Part shown: in pieces, positions 32,692-43,973 of the stretch
Position numbering within the stretch: position 1 is the stretch's first letter
Layout of the letters: each line of letters starts with the position of its first letter
NCBI RefSeq assembly: GCF_000372725.1
Contig: NW_005201318.1
Span: 333,012 to 397,011, forward strand
Direction: 5' to 3'
Origin: Emiliania huxleyi CCMP1516
Lineage: Eukaryota > Haptophyta > Isochrysidales > Noelaerhabdaceae
DNA: 64,000 bases
The notes under the pieces: model-generated
The model's database searches: none
The model's input: only the letters and a program-made list of their open reading frames with translations
Told to the model about the DNA's origin: nothing
Made by a program: the position numbers and the translations under genes

Positions 32692-32816
32692 AGCGCTGCG
32701 CCGCAACCCCGGCAACGGAAACGCAACGGCGCGGAGTAAAATCCCTGTTTTTCTTGATGTGACCGTGTGTAGGACGCACCGGCTCGGCCCCGCACTCTCC
32801 GCCCAAAGCTTGTTGG

Positions 32817-33035
32817 TGATAAACAAACTTTAGTTCGTGCTAGTGAACTGAGGAGAAGCGGGTCGAGCCTCGGCGCAGAGGGCAGCGCCTAGCGGGCGGG
32901 AACCCTTACCCCCGCGCCCGCCGCTGCCCGCCGCTTTGTGCGCGGGACATCCGAGCGCCACGAGGCTCCGACACAGCTCCCGACTAGCGTCGGCTCCTGC
33001 TCAGACAGGCGCCAACCTATCAGTTCTCAAAGCGA
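32817..33035 (+). repeat. split direct repeat A1 (element left end)
   Basis: 219 bp from TGATAAACAAACTTTAG to ATCAGTTCTCAAAGCGA. It matches 41391-41608 with about four substitutions and one single-base length difference. Confidence 0.92.
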
Positions 33036-33126
33036 GCGGAGGCGGCGCTACCCGCCGGCCCGCCAGCGACGCACGCTGCAGGCGCCCCGGCGCGCAGGGC
33101 AGCCAGGCCGGACCGAACGACTACCG

Positions 33127-33304
33127 ATGCCGGCAACGTCAATGCTCTCCTCCATGCAGAAGGTGCTGCGCAGCCTCCTCGTCGGCGACGACGAGGTCAT
33201 CCCCGCGCGCGGCTGCTCCCGGGCCGACGGCGTCGCGGAGCCGACGTCGCCCCCCGCGCCGCTCGTCTGCAGCCCCAGCCAACGTTCCGAGTTCAACGAT
33301 CCAG
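33127..33304 (+). other. short frame in the element's left interior
   Basis: The frame starts MPATSMLSSMQKVLRSLLVG and runs about 60 codons before meeting tandem repeats. It could be a remnant of a gag-like protein or a captured exon with a donor near 33304. There is no family assignment. Confidence 0.25.
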
Positions 33305-33339
33305 GTGACCGTCCACCCCCCCTCGCCCCCCCTCCCGCT

Positions 33340-34110
33340 TGCTTTTTCCCTCGGCCGGTGGGCACAGCGGCTCCACCCTTCGAGCGGCGAACATGGCCCT
33401 CGAGGGCGATCCCCCCGAGGGCCGAGGGCGAATCCCTCCGTCACCCGGCTGACATATTGAGACACGGCGAACCCGTGTGAGGGGGAATCCCTCGCCCCCC
33501 CCCCCCCCCTCGGCCGGCGGACACAGCGGCGCCTCCGACCGAGCGGCGAACGTGGCCCTCGAGGGCGGTCCCTCCGAGGGCCGAGGGCGAATCCCTCCGT
33601 CACACGGCTGACATACGGTACAATGACCCGGCGACCGGTGAGTACGAGGACACGGCGATCCCGTGTGAGGGCGGATCCCTCGCCGAGGGCGATCCCTCGC
33701 CCCCCCCCCCCCCCCTTGGGCGGGGGAAACAGGGGCGCCCCCAACCGAGCGGGGCACGCGGCCCTCGAGGGGGGCCCCTCCGAGGGGGGCCGAGGGCGAA
33801 TCCCTCTGTCACACGGCTGACATACGCACGACTGTCACACGGCTGACACGATCCGAGGTTGGGAAGCGGCCCGTCGGCACGGGACCCACCCCCCTTCCCC
33901 CCGCCTACGGCAGGAACCGCCCTCCCGCCTCCGGCGGGAGCCGCCACGGCCGGCCAAGACGGCCTCCTCCACGGCCTCGACGGCGCCGCTCTCGGAGGCG
34001 CGCCTCGCCTGGCCCTCCGTCCATACCCACGACTGTCTCACGGCTGGCACGATCCGAGGCGAAGGAGCGGCCCGTCGACACGGGACCCACTCCCCCCCCT
34101 CCTACCCCGC
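33340..34110. repeat. short tandem repeats preceding the satellite
   Basis: Three degenerate units of about 170-230 bp share CGAGGGCGAATCCCTC, GTCACACGGCTGACA and poly-C plus CGGCCGG or GGGCGGG segments (33350-33840). Two further units share ACACGATCCGAGG or GCACGATCCGAGG and a following ACGGGACCCAC (33830-34110). Confidence 0.8.
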
Positions 34111-34119
34111 CACGGGCAG

Positions 34120-37100
34120 GAGCCCGCGCGGCCGAGGCAAGCCAGGCTGCTCGCCTCGACATGGCTCGGGGCGGCGCCTTCGTGGCCGCCGCCATCGCCA
34201 TCGTTCCGTCTTTCACCTGCCGTCTCACGACTCGCCCACCGACACGCCGCTCGCGCGTCGTCGTGTGTGGCGTCGAGCGGGCGCCCTCGCCGGCCGCCAC
34301 GCTCCCCCCCTAGCGCTGCCTCGCAGGCAGCGCCGAGCCTCGCGGGCACGTAGCCCCGCTCGGCGCTCTCGGCACGGCCTCCGCCGTCGCCTCGACTCGT
34401 ACCGTCTGTTAGGCAGCGCCAGCCAACGCGCAGGCGCTGCCTTCGCGCCCTCGGCACGGCGGCTCGACGCCCCTCCGCCGGGCCTCGGGCACGTGAACGC
34501 AGCCTCACGGCTGCAGCGGCGGCAGCCAAGCTGCTCGCCTCGACATGGCTCGGGCCGGCGCCAACGTGGCCGCCGCCATCGCCATCTTTCCGCCTTTCGC
34601 ACCGTCTCACGATTCGCCCACCGACACGCTGCTCGCGCGTCGTCGTGTGTGGCGTCGAGCGGGCGCCCTCGCCAGCCGCCACGCTCCCCCTAGCGCTGCC
34701 TCGCAGGCAGCGCCGCGGGTCGCTGGCACGTAGCCCCGCTCGGCGCCCTCGGCACGGCCTCCGCCGTCGCCTCGACTCGTACCGTCTGTTAGGCAGAGCC
34801 AGCCAACGCGCAGGCGCTGCCTTCGCGCCCTCGGCACGGCGGCTCGACGCCGCCCCTGCTGGGCCTCGGGCACGCGAACGCAGCCTCGCGGCTGCGGCGG
34901 CGGCAGCCAAGCTGCTCGCTTCGACATGGCTCGGGCCGGCGCCATCGTGGCCGCCGCCATCGCCATCGTCCCGTTTTCCACCTACCGTCTCACGACTCGC
35001 CCACCGACACGCTGCTCGCGCGTCGTCGTGTGTGGCGTCGAGCGGGCGCCCTCGCCAGCCGCCACGCTCCCCCCTAGCGCTGCCTCGCAAGCAGCGCCGA
35101 GCCTCGCGGGCACGTAGCCCCGCTCGGCGCCCTCAGCACGGCCTCCGCCGTCGCTTCGACTCGTACCGTCTGTTAGGCAGAGCCAGCCAACGCGCAGGCG
35201 CTGCCCTCGCGCCCTCGGCACGGCGGCTCGACGCCGCCCCTGCTGGGCCTCGGGCACGCGAACGCAGCCTCGCGGCTGCGGCGGCGGCAGCCAAGCTGCT
35301 CGCCTCGACATGGCTCGGGCCAGCACCAGCGTGGCCGCCGCCATCGCCACCGTTCCGTATTTCGCACCGTCTCACGACTCGCCCACCGACACGCTGCTCA
35401 CGCGTCGTCGTGTGTTGCGTCGAGCGGGCGCCCTCGCCGGCCGCCACGCTCCCCCTAGCGCTGCCTCGCAGGCAGCGCCGCGCCTCGCGGGCACGTAGCC
35501 CCGCTCGGCGCTCTCGGCACGGCTTCCGCCGTCGCCTCGACTCGTAGCGTCAATTAGGCAGCGCCAGCCAACGCGCAGGCGCTGCCTTCGCGCCCTCGGC
35601 ACGGCGGCTCGACAACGCCCCTGCGGGGCCTCGGGCACGCGAACGCAGCCTCGCGGCCGCGGCGGCGGCAGCCAAGCTGCTCGCTTCGACATGGCTCGGG
35701 CCGGCGCCAACGTGGCCGCCGCCATCGCCATCTTTCCGCCTTTCTCCTACCGTCTCACGATTCGCCCACCGACACGCTGCTCGCGCGTCGTCGTGTGTGG
35801 CGTCGAGCGGGCGCCCTCGCCGGCCGCCACGCTCCCCCTAGCGCTGCCTCGCAGGCAGCGCCGAGCCTCGCGGGCACGTAGCCCCGCTCGGCGCTCTCGG
35901 CACGGCCTCCGCCGTCGCCTCGACTCGTACCGTCTGTTAGGCAGCGCCAGCCAACGCGCAGGCGCTGCCCTCGCGCCCTCGGCACGGCGGCTCGACGCCC
36001 CTCCGCCGGGCCTCGGGCACGCGAACGCAGCCTCGCGGCTGCAGCGGCAGCAGCCAAGCTGCTCGCTTCGACATGGCTCGGGCCGGCGCCATCGTGGCCG
36101 CCGCCATCGCCATCGTTCCGTCTTTCACCTGCCGTCTCACGACTCGCCCACAGCACGCCGCTCGCGCGTCGTCGTGTGTTGCGTCGAGCGGGCGCCCTCG
36201 CCGGCCGCCAAGCTCCCCCCCTAGCGCTGCCTCGCAAGCAGCGCCGAGCCTCGCGGGCACGTCTCCCTGCTCGGCGCTCTCGGCACGGCCTCCGCCGTCG
36301 CCTCGACTCGTACCGTCAGTTAGGCAGAGCCAGCCAACGCGCAGGCGCTGCCTTCGCGCCCTCGGCACGGCGGCTCGACGCCCCTCCGCCGGGCCTCCGG
36401 CACGCGAACCCAGCCTCGCGGCTGCGGCGGCGGCAGCCAAGCTGCTCGCCTCGACATGGCTCGGGCCGGCGCCAACGTGGCCGCCGCCCATCGCCATCTT
36501 TCCGCTTTTCGCACCGTCTCACGATTCGCCCACCGACACGCTGCTCGCGCGTCGTCGTGCGTGGCGTCGAGCGGGCGCCCTCGCCGGCCGCCACGCTCCC
36601 CCTAGCGCTGCCTCGCAGGCAGCGCCGAGCCTCGCGGGCACGTAGCCCCGCTCGGCGCTCTCGGCACGGCCTCCGCCGTCGCCTCGACTCGTACCGTCAG
36701 CTGGGCAGAGCCAGCCAACGCGCAGGCGCTGCCCTCGCGCCCTCGGCACGGCGGCTCGACGCCCCTCCGCCGGGCCTCGGGCACGTGAACGCAGCCTCGC
36801 GGCTGCAGCGGCAGCAGCCAAGCTGCTCGCTTCGACATGGCTCGGGCCGGCGCCAACGTGGCCGCCGCCATCGCCACCGTTCCGCCTTTCGCACCGTCTC
36901 ACGATTCGCCCACCGACACGCTGCTCGCGCGTCGTCGTGTGTGGCGTCGAGCGGGCGCCCTCGCCGGCCGCCACGCTCCCCCCTAGCGCTGCCTCGCAGG
37001 CAGCGCCGCGCCTCGCGGGCACGTAGCCCCGCTCGGCGCTCTCGGCACGGCCTCCGCCGTCGCCTCGACTCGTACCGTCAATTAGGCAGCGCCAGCCAAC

Positions 37101-40100
37101 GCGCAGGCGCTGCCTTCGCGCCCTCGGCACGGCGGCTCGACGCCCCTCCGCCGGGCCTCGGGCACGCGAACGCAGCCTCACGGCTGCAGCGGCGGCAGCC
37201 AAGCTGCTCGCCTCGACATGGCTCGGGCCGGCGCCAACGTGGCCGCCGCCATCGCCATCGTTCCGCCTTTCGCACCGTCTCACGATTCGCCCACCGACAC
37301 GCTGCTCGCGCGTCGTCGTGTGTGGCGTCGAGCGGGCGCCCTCGCCGGCCGCCACGCTCCCCCCTAGCGCTGCCTCGCAGGCAGCGCCGCGCCTCGCGGG
37401 CACGTAGCCCCGCTCGGCGCTCTCGGCACGGCTTCCGCCGTCGCCTCGACTCGTACCGTCTGTTAGGCAGAGCCAGCCAACGCGCAGGCGCTGCCCTCGC
37501 GCCCTCGGCACGGCGGCTCGACAACGCCTCTGCGGGGCCTCGGGCACGCGAACCCAGCCTCGCGGCCGCGGCGGCGGCAGCCAAGCTGCTCGCCTCGACA
37601 TGGCTCGGGCCAGCACCAGCGTGGCCGCCGCCATCGCCACCGTTCCGTATTTCGCACCGTCTCACGATTCGCCCACCGACACGCTGCTCGCGCGTCGTCG
37701 TGTGTGGCGTCGAGCGGGCGCCCTCGCCGGCCGCCACGCTCCCCCCTAGCGCTGCCTCGCAGGCAGCGCCGCGCCTCGCGGGCACGTAGCCCCGCTCGGC
37801 GCTCTCGGCACGGCTTCCGCCGTCGCCTCGACTCGTACCGTCTGTTAGGCAGAGCCAGCCAACGCGCAGGCGCTGCCCTCGCGCCCTCGGCACGGCGGCT
37901 CGACGCCGCCCCTGCTGGGCCTCGGGCACGTGAACGCAGCCTCGCGGCTGCGGCGGCGGCAGCCAAGCTGCTCGCCTCGACATGGTTCGGGCCAGCACCA
38001 GCGTGGCCGCCGCCATCGCCATCGTTCCGTCTTTCGCACCGTCTCACGATTCGCCCACCGACACGCTGCTCGCGCGTCGTCGTGTGTTGCGTCGAGCGGG
38101 CGCCCTCGCCGGCCGCCACGCTCCCCCCTAGCGCTGCCTCGCAGGCAGCGCCGCGCCTCGCGGGCACGTATCCCCGTTCGGCGCCCTCAGCACGGCCTCC
38201 GCCGTCGCCTCGACTCGTACCGTCTGTTAGGCAGCGCCAGCCAACGCGCAGGCGCTGCCCTCGCGCCCTCGGCACGGCGGCTCGACGCCCCTCCGCCGGG
38301 CCTCGGGCACGCGAACGCAGCCTCACGGCTGCGGCGGCGGCAGCCAAGCTGCTCGCCTCGACATGGCTCGGGCCGGCGCCAACGTGGCCGCCGCCATCGC
38401 CATCGTCCCGTCTTTCTCCTACCGTCTCACGATTCGCTCGCCGACACGCTGCTCGCGCGTCGTCGTGTGTGGCGTCGAGCGGGCGCCCTCGCCGGCCGCC
38501 ACGCTCCCCCCTAGCGCTGCCTCGCAAGCAGCGCCGAGCCTCGCGGGCGCGTAGCCCCGCTCGGCGCCCTCAGCACGGCCTCCGCCGTCGCCTCGACTCG
38601 TACCGTCCGTTAGGCAGAGCCAGCCAACGCGCAGGCGCTGCCCTCGCGCCCTCGGCACGGCGGCTCGACACCGCCTCTGCCGGGCCTCGGGCACGCGAAC
38701 CCAGCCTCGCGGCCGCGGCGGCGGCAGCCAGGCTGCTCGCCTCGACATGGCTCGGGCCAGCACCAGCGTGGCCGCCGCCATCGCCACCGTTCCGTATTTC
38801 GCACCGTCTCACGACTCGCCCACCGACACGCTGCTCGCGCGTCGTCGTGTGTTGCGTCGAGCGGGCGCCCTCGCCGGCCGCCACGCTCCCCCCTAGCGCT
38901 GCCTCGCAGGCAGCGCCGAGCCTCGCGGGCACGTAGCCCCGCTCGGCGCTCTCGGCGCGGCCTCCGCCGTCGCCTCGACTCGTACTGTCAGCTATGCAGA
39001 GCCAGCCAACGCGCAGGCGCTGCCCTCGCGCCCTCGGCACGGCGGCTCGACGCCCCTCCGCCGGGCCTCGGGCACGCGAACGCAGCCTCGCGGCTGCGGC
39101 GGCGGCAGCCAAGCTGCTCGCCTCGACATGGCTCGGGCCGGCGCCAACGTGGCCGCCGCCATCGCCACCGTTCCGCCTTTCGCACCGTCTCACGATTCGC
39201 CCACCGACACGCTGCTCGCGCGTCGTCGTGTGTGGCGTCGAGCGGGCGCCCTCGCCGGCCGCCACGCTCCCTCCTAGCGCTGCCTCGCAGGCAGCGCCGA
39301 GCCTCGCGGGCACGTAGCCCCGCTCGGCGCTCTCGGCACGGCTTCCGCCGTCGCCTCGACTCGTACCGTCAGCTAGGCAGAGCCAGCCAACGCGCAGGCG
39401 CTGCCTTCGCGCCCTCGGCACGGCGGCTCGACGCCGCCCCTGCCGGGCCTCGGGCACGCGAACGCAGCCTTACGGCGGTGGCGGCGGCAGCCAAGCTGCT
39501 CGCCTCGACATGGCTCGGGCCGGCGCCATCGTGGCCGCCGCCATCGCCATCGTTCCGTCTTTCTCCTACCGTCTCACGATTCGCCCACCGACACGCTGCT
39601 CGCGCGTCGTCGTGTGTGGCGTCGAGCGGGCGCCCTCGCCAGCCGCCACGCTCCCCCCTAGCGCTGCCTCGCAGGCAGCGCCGCGCCTCGCGGGCACGTA
39701 GCCCCGCTCGGCGCTCTCGGCACGGCTTCCGCCGTCGCCTCGACTCGTACCGTCTGTTAGGCAGAGCCAGCCAACGCGCAGGCGCTGCCCTCGCGCCCTC
39801 GGCACGGCGGCTCGACGCCGCCCCTGCTGGGCCTCGGGCACGTGAACGCAGCCTCGCGGCTGCGGCGGCGGCAGCCAAGCTGCTCGCCTCGACATGGCTC
39901 GGGCCGGCGCCAACGTGGCCGCCGCCATCGCCATCGTTCCGCCTTTCGCACCGTCTCACGATTCGCCCACCGACACGCTGCTCGCGCGTCGTCGTGTGTG
40001 GCGTCGAGCGGGCGCCCTCGCCGGCCGCCACGCTCCCCCCTAGCGCTGCCTCGCAGGCAGCGCCGCGCCTCGCGGGCACGTAGCCCCGCTCGGCGCTCTC

Positions 40101-40870
40101 GGCACGGCTTCCGCCGTCGCCTCGACTCGTAGCGTCAATTAGGCAGCGCCAGCCAACGCGCAGGCGCTGCCTTCGCGCCCTCGGCACGGCGGCTCGACAA
40201 CGCCCCTGCGGGGCCTCGGGCACGCGAACGCAGCCTCGCGGCCGCGGCGGCGGCAGCCAAGCTGCTCGCTTCGACATGGCTCGGGCCGGCGCCAACGTGG
40301 CCGCCGCCATCGCCATCTTTCCGCCTTTCTCCTACCGTCTCACGATTCGCCCACCGACACGCTGCTCGCGCGTCGTCGTGTGTGGCGTCGAGCGGGCGCC
40401 CTCGCCGGCCGCCACGCTCCCCCTAGCGCTGCATCGCAAGCAGCGCCGCGCCTCGCGGGCACGTAGCCCCGCTCGGCGCTCTCGGCACGGCTTCCGCCGT
40501 CGCCTCGACTCGTATCGTCAATTAGGCAGCGCCAGCCAACGCGCAGGCGCTGCCCTCGCGCCCTCGGCACGGCGGCTCGACAACGCCCCTGCGGGGCCTC
40601 GGGCACGCGAACGCAGCCTCGCGGCCGCGGCGGCGGCAGCCAAGCTGCTCGCTTCGACATGGCTCGGGCCGGCGCCATCGTGGCCGCCGCCATCGCCATC
40701 GTTCCGTCTTTCACCTGCCGTCTCACGACTCGCCCACCGACACGCCGCTCGCGCGTCGTCGTGTGTGGCGTCGAGCGGGCGCCCTCGCCGGCCGCCACGC
40801 TCCCCCCTAGCGCTGCCTCGCAGGCAGCGCCGAGCCTCGCGGGCATGTAGCCCCGCTCGGCGCTCTCAGC
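34120..40870. repeat. 382-bp satellite array, about 18 units
   Basis: The marker ATGGCTCGGG (once ATGGTTCGGG) occurs at 34161, 34545, 34926, 35310, 35691, 36073, 36456, 36837, 37218, 37600, 37982, 38363, 38747, 39128, 39510, 39893, 40276 and 40659, a mean spacing of 382 bp. Each unit contains two related hairpin-forming sites: GCGCTGCCT-cgc-AGGCAGCGC, and GGCAGCGCC with GGCGCTGCC 12 bases apart. Some distant units look identical over hundreds of bases (for example 35530-35850 and 40130-40430), which indicates homogenisation. Because 382 is not a multiple of three, the long frames on both strands are not credible genes. Confidence 0.97.
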
Positions 40871-40930
40871 ACGGCTTCCTGCTGTAGCTCCTCGCTCGCC
40901 TGCGACGCCTGTGGAGTGCGCTCGTATCGG

Positions 40931-40971
40931 TAGAGGAGCGGCAGTGCGAGACCCGCCGCTCCTCTACCTCA
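40931..40971. repeat. inverted repeat between satellite and B1
   Basis: GGTAGAGGAGCGGC and GCCGCTCCTCTACC flank 13 bases, a perfect 14-bp stem immediately downstream of the array. It may be a terminator or packaging-type RNA structure of the element; this is inference. Confidence 0.75.
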
Positions 40972-41250
40972 CGACATGAGAAAGAAGCACGAACCTTCAC
41001 CTTGTGAGACCGGCAGTGGAGAGCCCCTCCCGCCTTCCCGATCTACGGGCCGCCAGTGGCGATAACGGCCGCCGCTCGGCCTCGACGGACAACCCGAGTG
41101 AAGGCGAAACGCCATATCGCCGCGACGCCGCCGACGGCCGAGGACGAGTCCGAATGGGACCGTCACTCACTCAATTTGGGGATCCTCCACGCGCTGCGCT
41201 ACGCTTCGGAGTCGCTCACCCCGGGATCGCTCCTTCCCTCGCTCCGGATT

Positions 41251-41390
41251 GGGGAAACTCTGAGCTCCCTCCGCGTACGCTACGCTCCCTTCGGAGAGAG
41301 CCCCAGAGTCTTACCGCGCTCCGGATCCTCTTTAGCCCATCTCTGAGAGTTAGAGTGACTGGCTAGAGACGACGACGACGATACAGTTCA
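41251..41390 (+). repeat. split direct repeat B1
   Basis: 140 bp from GGGGAAACTCTGAGCTCCC to GACGATACAGTTCA. The same length as B2 with three substitutions, and directly contiguous with A2. Confidence 0.92.
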
Positions 41391-41608
41391 TGATAAACAA
41401 ACTTTAGTTTGTGCTAGTGAACTGAGGAGAAGCGGGTCGAGCCTCGGCGCAGAGGGCAGCGCCTAGCGGGCGGGAACCCTTATCCCGCGCCCGCCGCTGC
41501 CCGCCGCTTTGTGCGCGGGACCTCCGAGCGCCACGAGGCTCCGACACAGCTCCGGACTAGCGTCGGCTCCTGCTCAGACAGGCGCCAACCTATCAGTTCT
41601 CAAAGCGA
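41391..41608 (+). repeat. split direct repeat A2
   Basis: 218 bp, the internal copy of A1. It begins at the base after B1, giving the circle-type junction. Confidence 0.92.
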
Positions 41609-41691
41609 CCCACCACCATCCCTCATCTACCGCCCGATCGAATCGCATTCGTCTCTTGCGAGTCCTCTTGCTCCAAGAGGTTCCAGAGAAC

Positions 41692-41831
41692 GGGGAAACT
41701 CTGAGCTCCCTCCGCGTACGCTACGCTCCCTTCGGAGAGAGCCCCAGAGTCTTACCGCGCTCCGGATCCTCTTTAGCCAACCTCTGAGAGTTTGAGTGAC
41801 TGGCTAGAGACGACGACGACGATACAGTTCA
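41692..41831 (+). repeat. split direct repeat B2 (element right end)
   Basis: 140 bp matching B1. Flanking sequence resumes with GTTAGTGAGCACTGAG. The 83 bp between A2 and B2 are unique. Confidence 0.92.
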
Positions 41832-42700
41832 GTTAGTGAGCACTGAGACTGAGAGACCATGTCCACCCGTCCCGTCGGGCGGGGCCCCACCCCGACCGGC
41901 CAGCACGTACGTAGGCGGCACTGCGCCAGTACAAAACGAAGGACCTATGCCATTGTATGATTTACCAAATCTACCTTCGTGGTCTGTTTTCTGGGTTCCC
42001 AGGTACGATAGAAACTCAGCTAGCTCGATGGATGCGGCTCGGGGGGCCGCCCTAATCGATAAACACGAAAATTCTCCAAAATTACCATATTAGGCAACCA
42101 GCAGAAAAAAATCGGAGGTTTGGAGGTTCACTACTCGGTTCATACCTCGAATCTGCGCAAAGCAAACATATCCACGCACTCGTACAAGGATTGTGCGCAA
42201 CATGGACACATTTGCAATGTGATCTGAGAAACTCAAAAAATCTCGATTTTTTGGTATGCTCTAGGACATCCTCCTCTTCCTCGACGTCGTGTTTTTCGAC
42301 CTGTTACTTCGATCCTGCAGCTGTGTCTGCTGTTGTGTGTGGCTCGCCTGTCCTGTCTCGTGCATGCCTGACAGGTCGAGCGCCGGTGTTGACGCGTTGC
42401 AGTCAATGCATGGCGCCCCTAGCGTTTTGCACGAGTGTCGGTCACAGCAGCGCCCCATCTTTCTGCGTGTGTAGGACGCACACGCCTCGGCACGCACTCC
42501 CGTTCCTGCGCTAGCGCCCAGCTCTCCGTGTTCCCCGGCCCGGGGCGTGGCCGCCCGGTGGCCGTGCTCATGATTGGTTCCTCCTCTGTCTGACCGCCCG
42601 GGGCCGGCTCCTGGTTTTTTTTTCCTGTCGCCTACTTGCATCCGTTACCTACGCTCGTTCATCTATATTTGAGGGCCTCCCCCCCGAGCTTTCGCAGAGG
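41832..42700. other. no certain gene; AT-rich then Cys-rich frame
   Basis: 41940-42260 is AT-rich. The frame 42191-42514 is Cys-rich (AVVCGSPVLSRACLTGRAPV) but unrecognised. It may be the 5' part of the element carrying the recombinase-like ORF. Confidence 0.3.
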
Positions 42701-43618
42701 ATGGACGAGGTTATTGACCTGCGCTTCCGTCCGTCGTCATGGCGAACGATTAATGCTGCCGTTACCCGTTGGAAAGCCTTCTGTGAAGCGCGGGGATGGC
42801 CTCCCGTCCTCGTCACTGATTTCCCGGAGCGCGGGGGCAGGCTTGCTGCTTGGATCTTGTCTTTGGTGGACGACACGTCCTTAGTCTATGGGACTATCTC
42901 AGACTATGTGTGGGGGGTCCGGACGTGGCACGTTCACTTGCACGAGGCCGATCCGGCGTATGGAGTCATGCATTTTCAGGCGCTTATGCAGTCTGTCGCT
43001 GTTCTCACAGTCGTTGTAGGTGAGCCGCGGAAAATGGTGAAGCTCGAGACTTTGGAGGCAATTCTTGCAGACATTCGTGACAACCGGTGGGACTCGTTTC
43101 AGTGGGTACAGTTTGGGTTGGTGTCTCTCATCCAGCTCTTCTCCTTCTCCCGCTGCGAGTGTCCCTGTCCGGGTGCTTTCACCGGCCCCAGCTCCTTTGA
43201 TGTCGTGAAGCATTGGCAGGTGAAGGACTTTTCGCTTGTTCGCCAGCTACTTTTCTGGGTACTGTATGCCCGCTATAAGTCCATAAAGCAGGACCCCCGG
43301 ATGGAGCGTGCCTCGGCAGCCCATGCTGATCCCAATCTTCCGTTTGTAGATGGAGTTGCTCGTGTGGATTCATCCGTTTGTAGATGGAAACGGGGTCGGA
43401 CCCCCCCCCTAGCATGTGGTGTGAGTAGAAGTGCGCCCCCCTCCCTGGAAGCGATGTCCGCCTGCTCCGGACGGACAGGGGCATTCAAAAGCGCGGATGC
43501 ATGTGGGCGTCCTGGGCGGCTGGGCGGGCGTTCTCGGACTAGGGCATGTACACTCGCATTGTCCACCACTTTAAACCGCCGCACCTGGTTGGTTCTAGAG
43601 TTGTTAGGTTCTGTATGA
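42701..43618 (+). pseudogene. tyrosine recombinase-like ORF (DIRS/Crypton type), truncated
   Basis: The frame begins at ATG 42701 with a SAM-like N-terminal domain (SSWRTINAAVTRWKAFCEAR), then a DYVWGVRTWHVHLH segment, and ETLEAILADIRDNRWDSFQW followed by LIQLFSFSRCECPCPG. The last matches the catalytic-Arg region of tyrosine recombinases (usually 'lxxxtxxRxsE'). Similarity fades after about 43290, and no H-x-x-R or catalytic Tyr is recognisable before the stop, so it is probably broken by a frameshift or truncation. It lies 0.87 kb beyond the split-repeat element. Whether it belongs to a relative that could mobilise that element is open. Confidence 0.55.
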
Positions 43619-43639
43619 GTGTCCAACCAAAACAAAAAG

Positions 43640-43715
43640 GACACACTTTGAGCACTTGAGCACTGGATAGGGTCGATTCCGCATGGTACGGGACCCCTCG
43701 ATCGTCTCGCCCTCC
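43640..43715 (-). repeat. dispersed repeat family B, inverted copy
   Basis: Complement of the 17520-17600 copy, including GCACTGGATAGGGTCGATTC and the adjoining AAGGACACACTTTGAGCAC. Confidence 0.7.
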
Positions 43716-43973
43716 CACACACTGATCATTGTGCGTGGTGCGTCCGCTCTGGCCTCTGCCTGGCGCCCCCTGGCCTCTCTCTCTACGACATGCATGTATA
43801 AAGTATGGGATGTGTGCGGCACGTGCGGGGGGTATACGCGAGTCGCGAGGCGCGAGACGCCGGCAGCGGAACCAATCAAATCACACAGTTGTATTGCAAT
43901 CTTACCTTATATTTCCCCGTGTCCGGTTTTCCGCGTTTCAGCGGAGTCTGGCCGCCACCCAGCACGCATCTAC

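Larger units (their letters stand above)
32817..41831 (+). mobile_element. split-direct-repeat retroelement (TOC1/PAT type) carrying a satellite
   Basis: The element has repeats A1 (32817-33035), B1 (41251-41390), A2 (41391-41608) and B2 (41692-41831). B1 ends exactly where A2 begins (CAGTTCA then TGATAAAC), so joining the element's right end (B2) to its left end (A1) regenerates the B1/A2 junction. This A1...B1-A2...B2 layout is the split direct repeat structure of PAT/Ngaro-type tyrosine-recombinase retrotransposons and of Chlamydomonas TOC1. A1/A2 are about 98% identical and B1/B2 differ at three positions, so insertion is recent. The interior has no RT or recombinase; it is tandem repeats, so the element is non-autonomous. 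No target duplication is visible, as expected for tyrosine recombinases. Confidence 0.85.

Noticed and set aside
36176..37789. Long open frames (up to 537 codons) on both strands across 34120-40870
   Set aside because: They run through satellite units whose 382-bp period shifts the frame every unit. Composition is extreme GC and no protein family appears.
32817..41608. Ordinary LTR retrotransposon with A1 and A2 as LTRs
   Set aside because: The second pair B1/B2, with B1 abutting A2 and B2 outside it, fits split direct repeats better. No target duplication or LTR-type primer site was seen.
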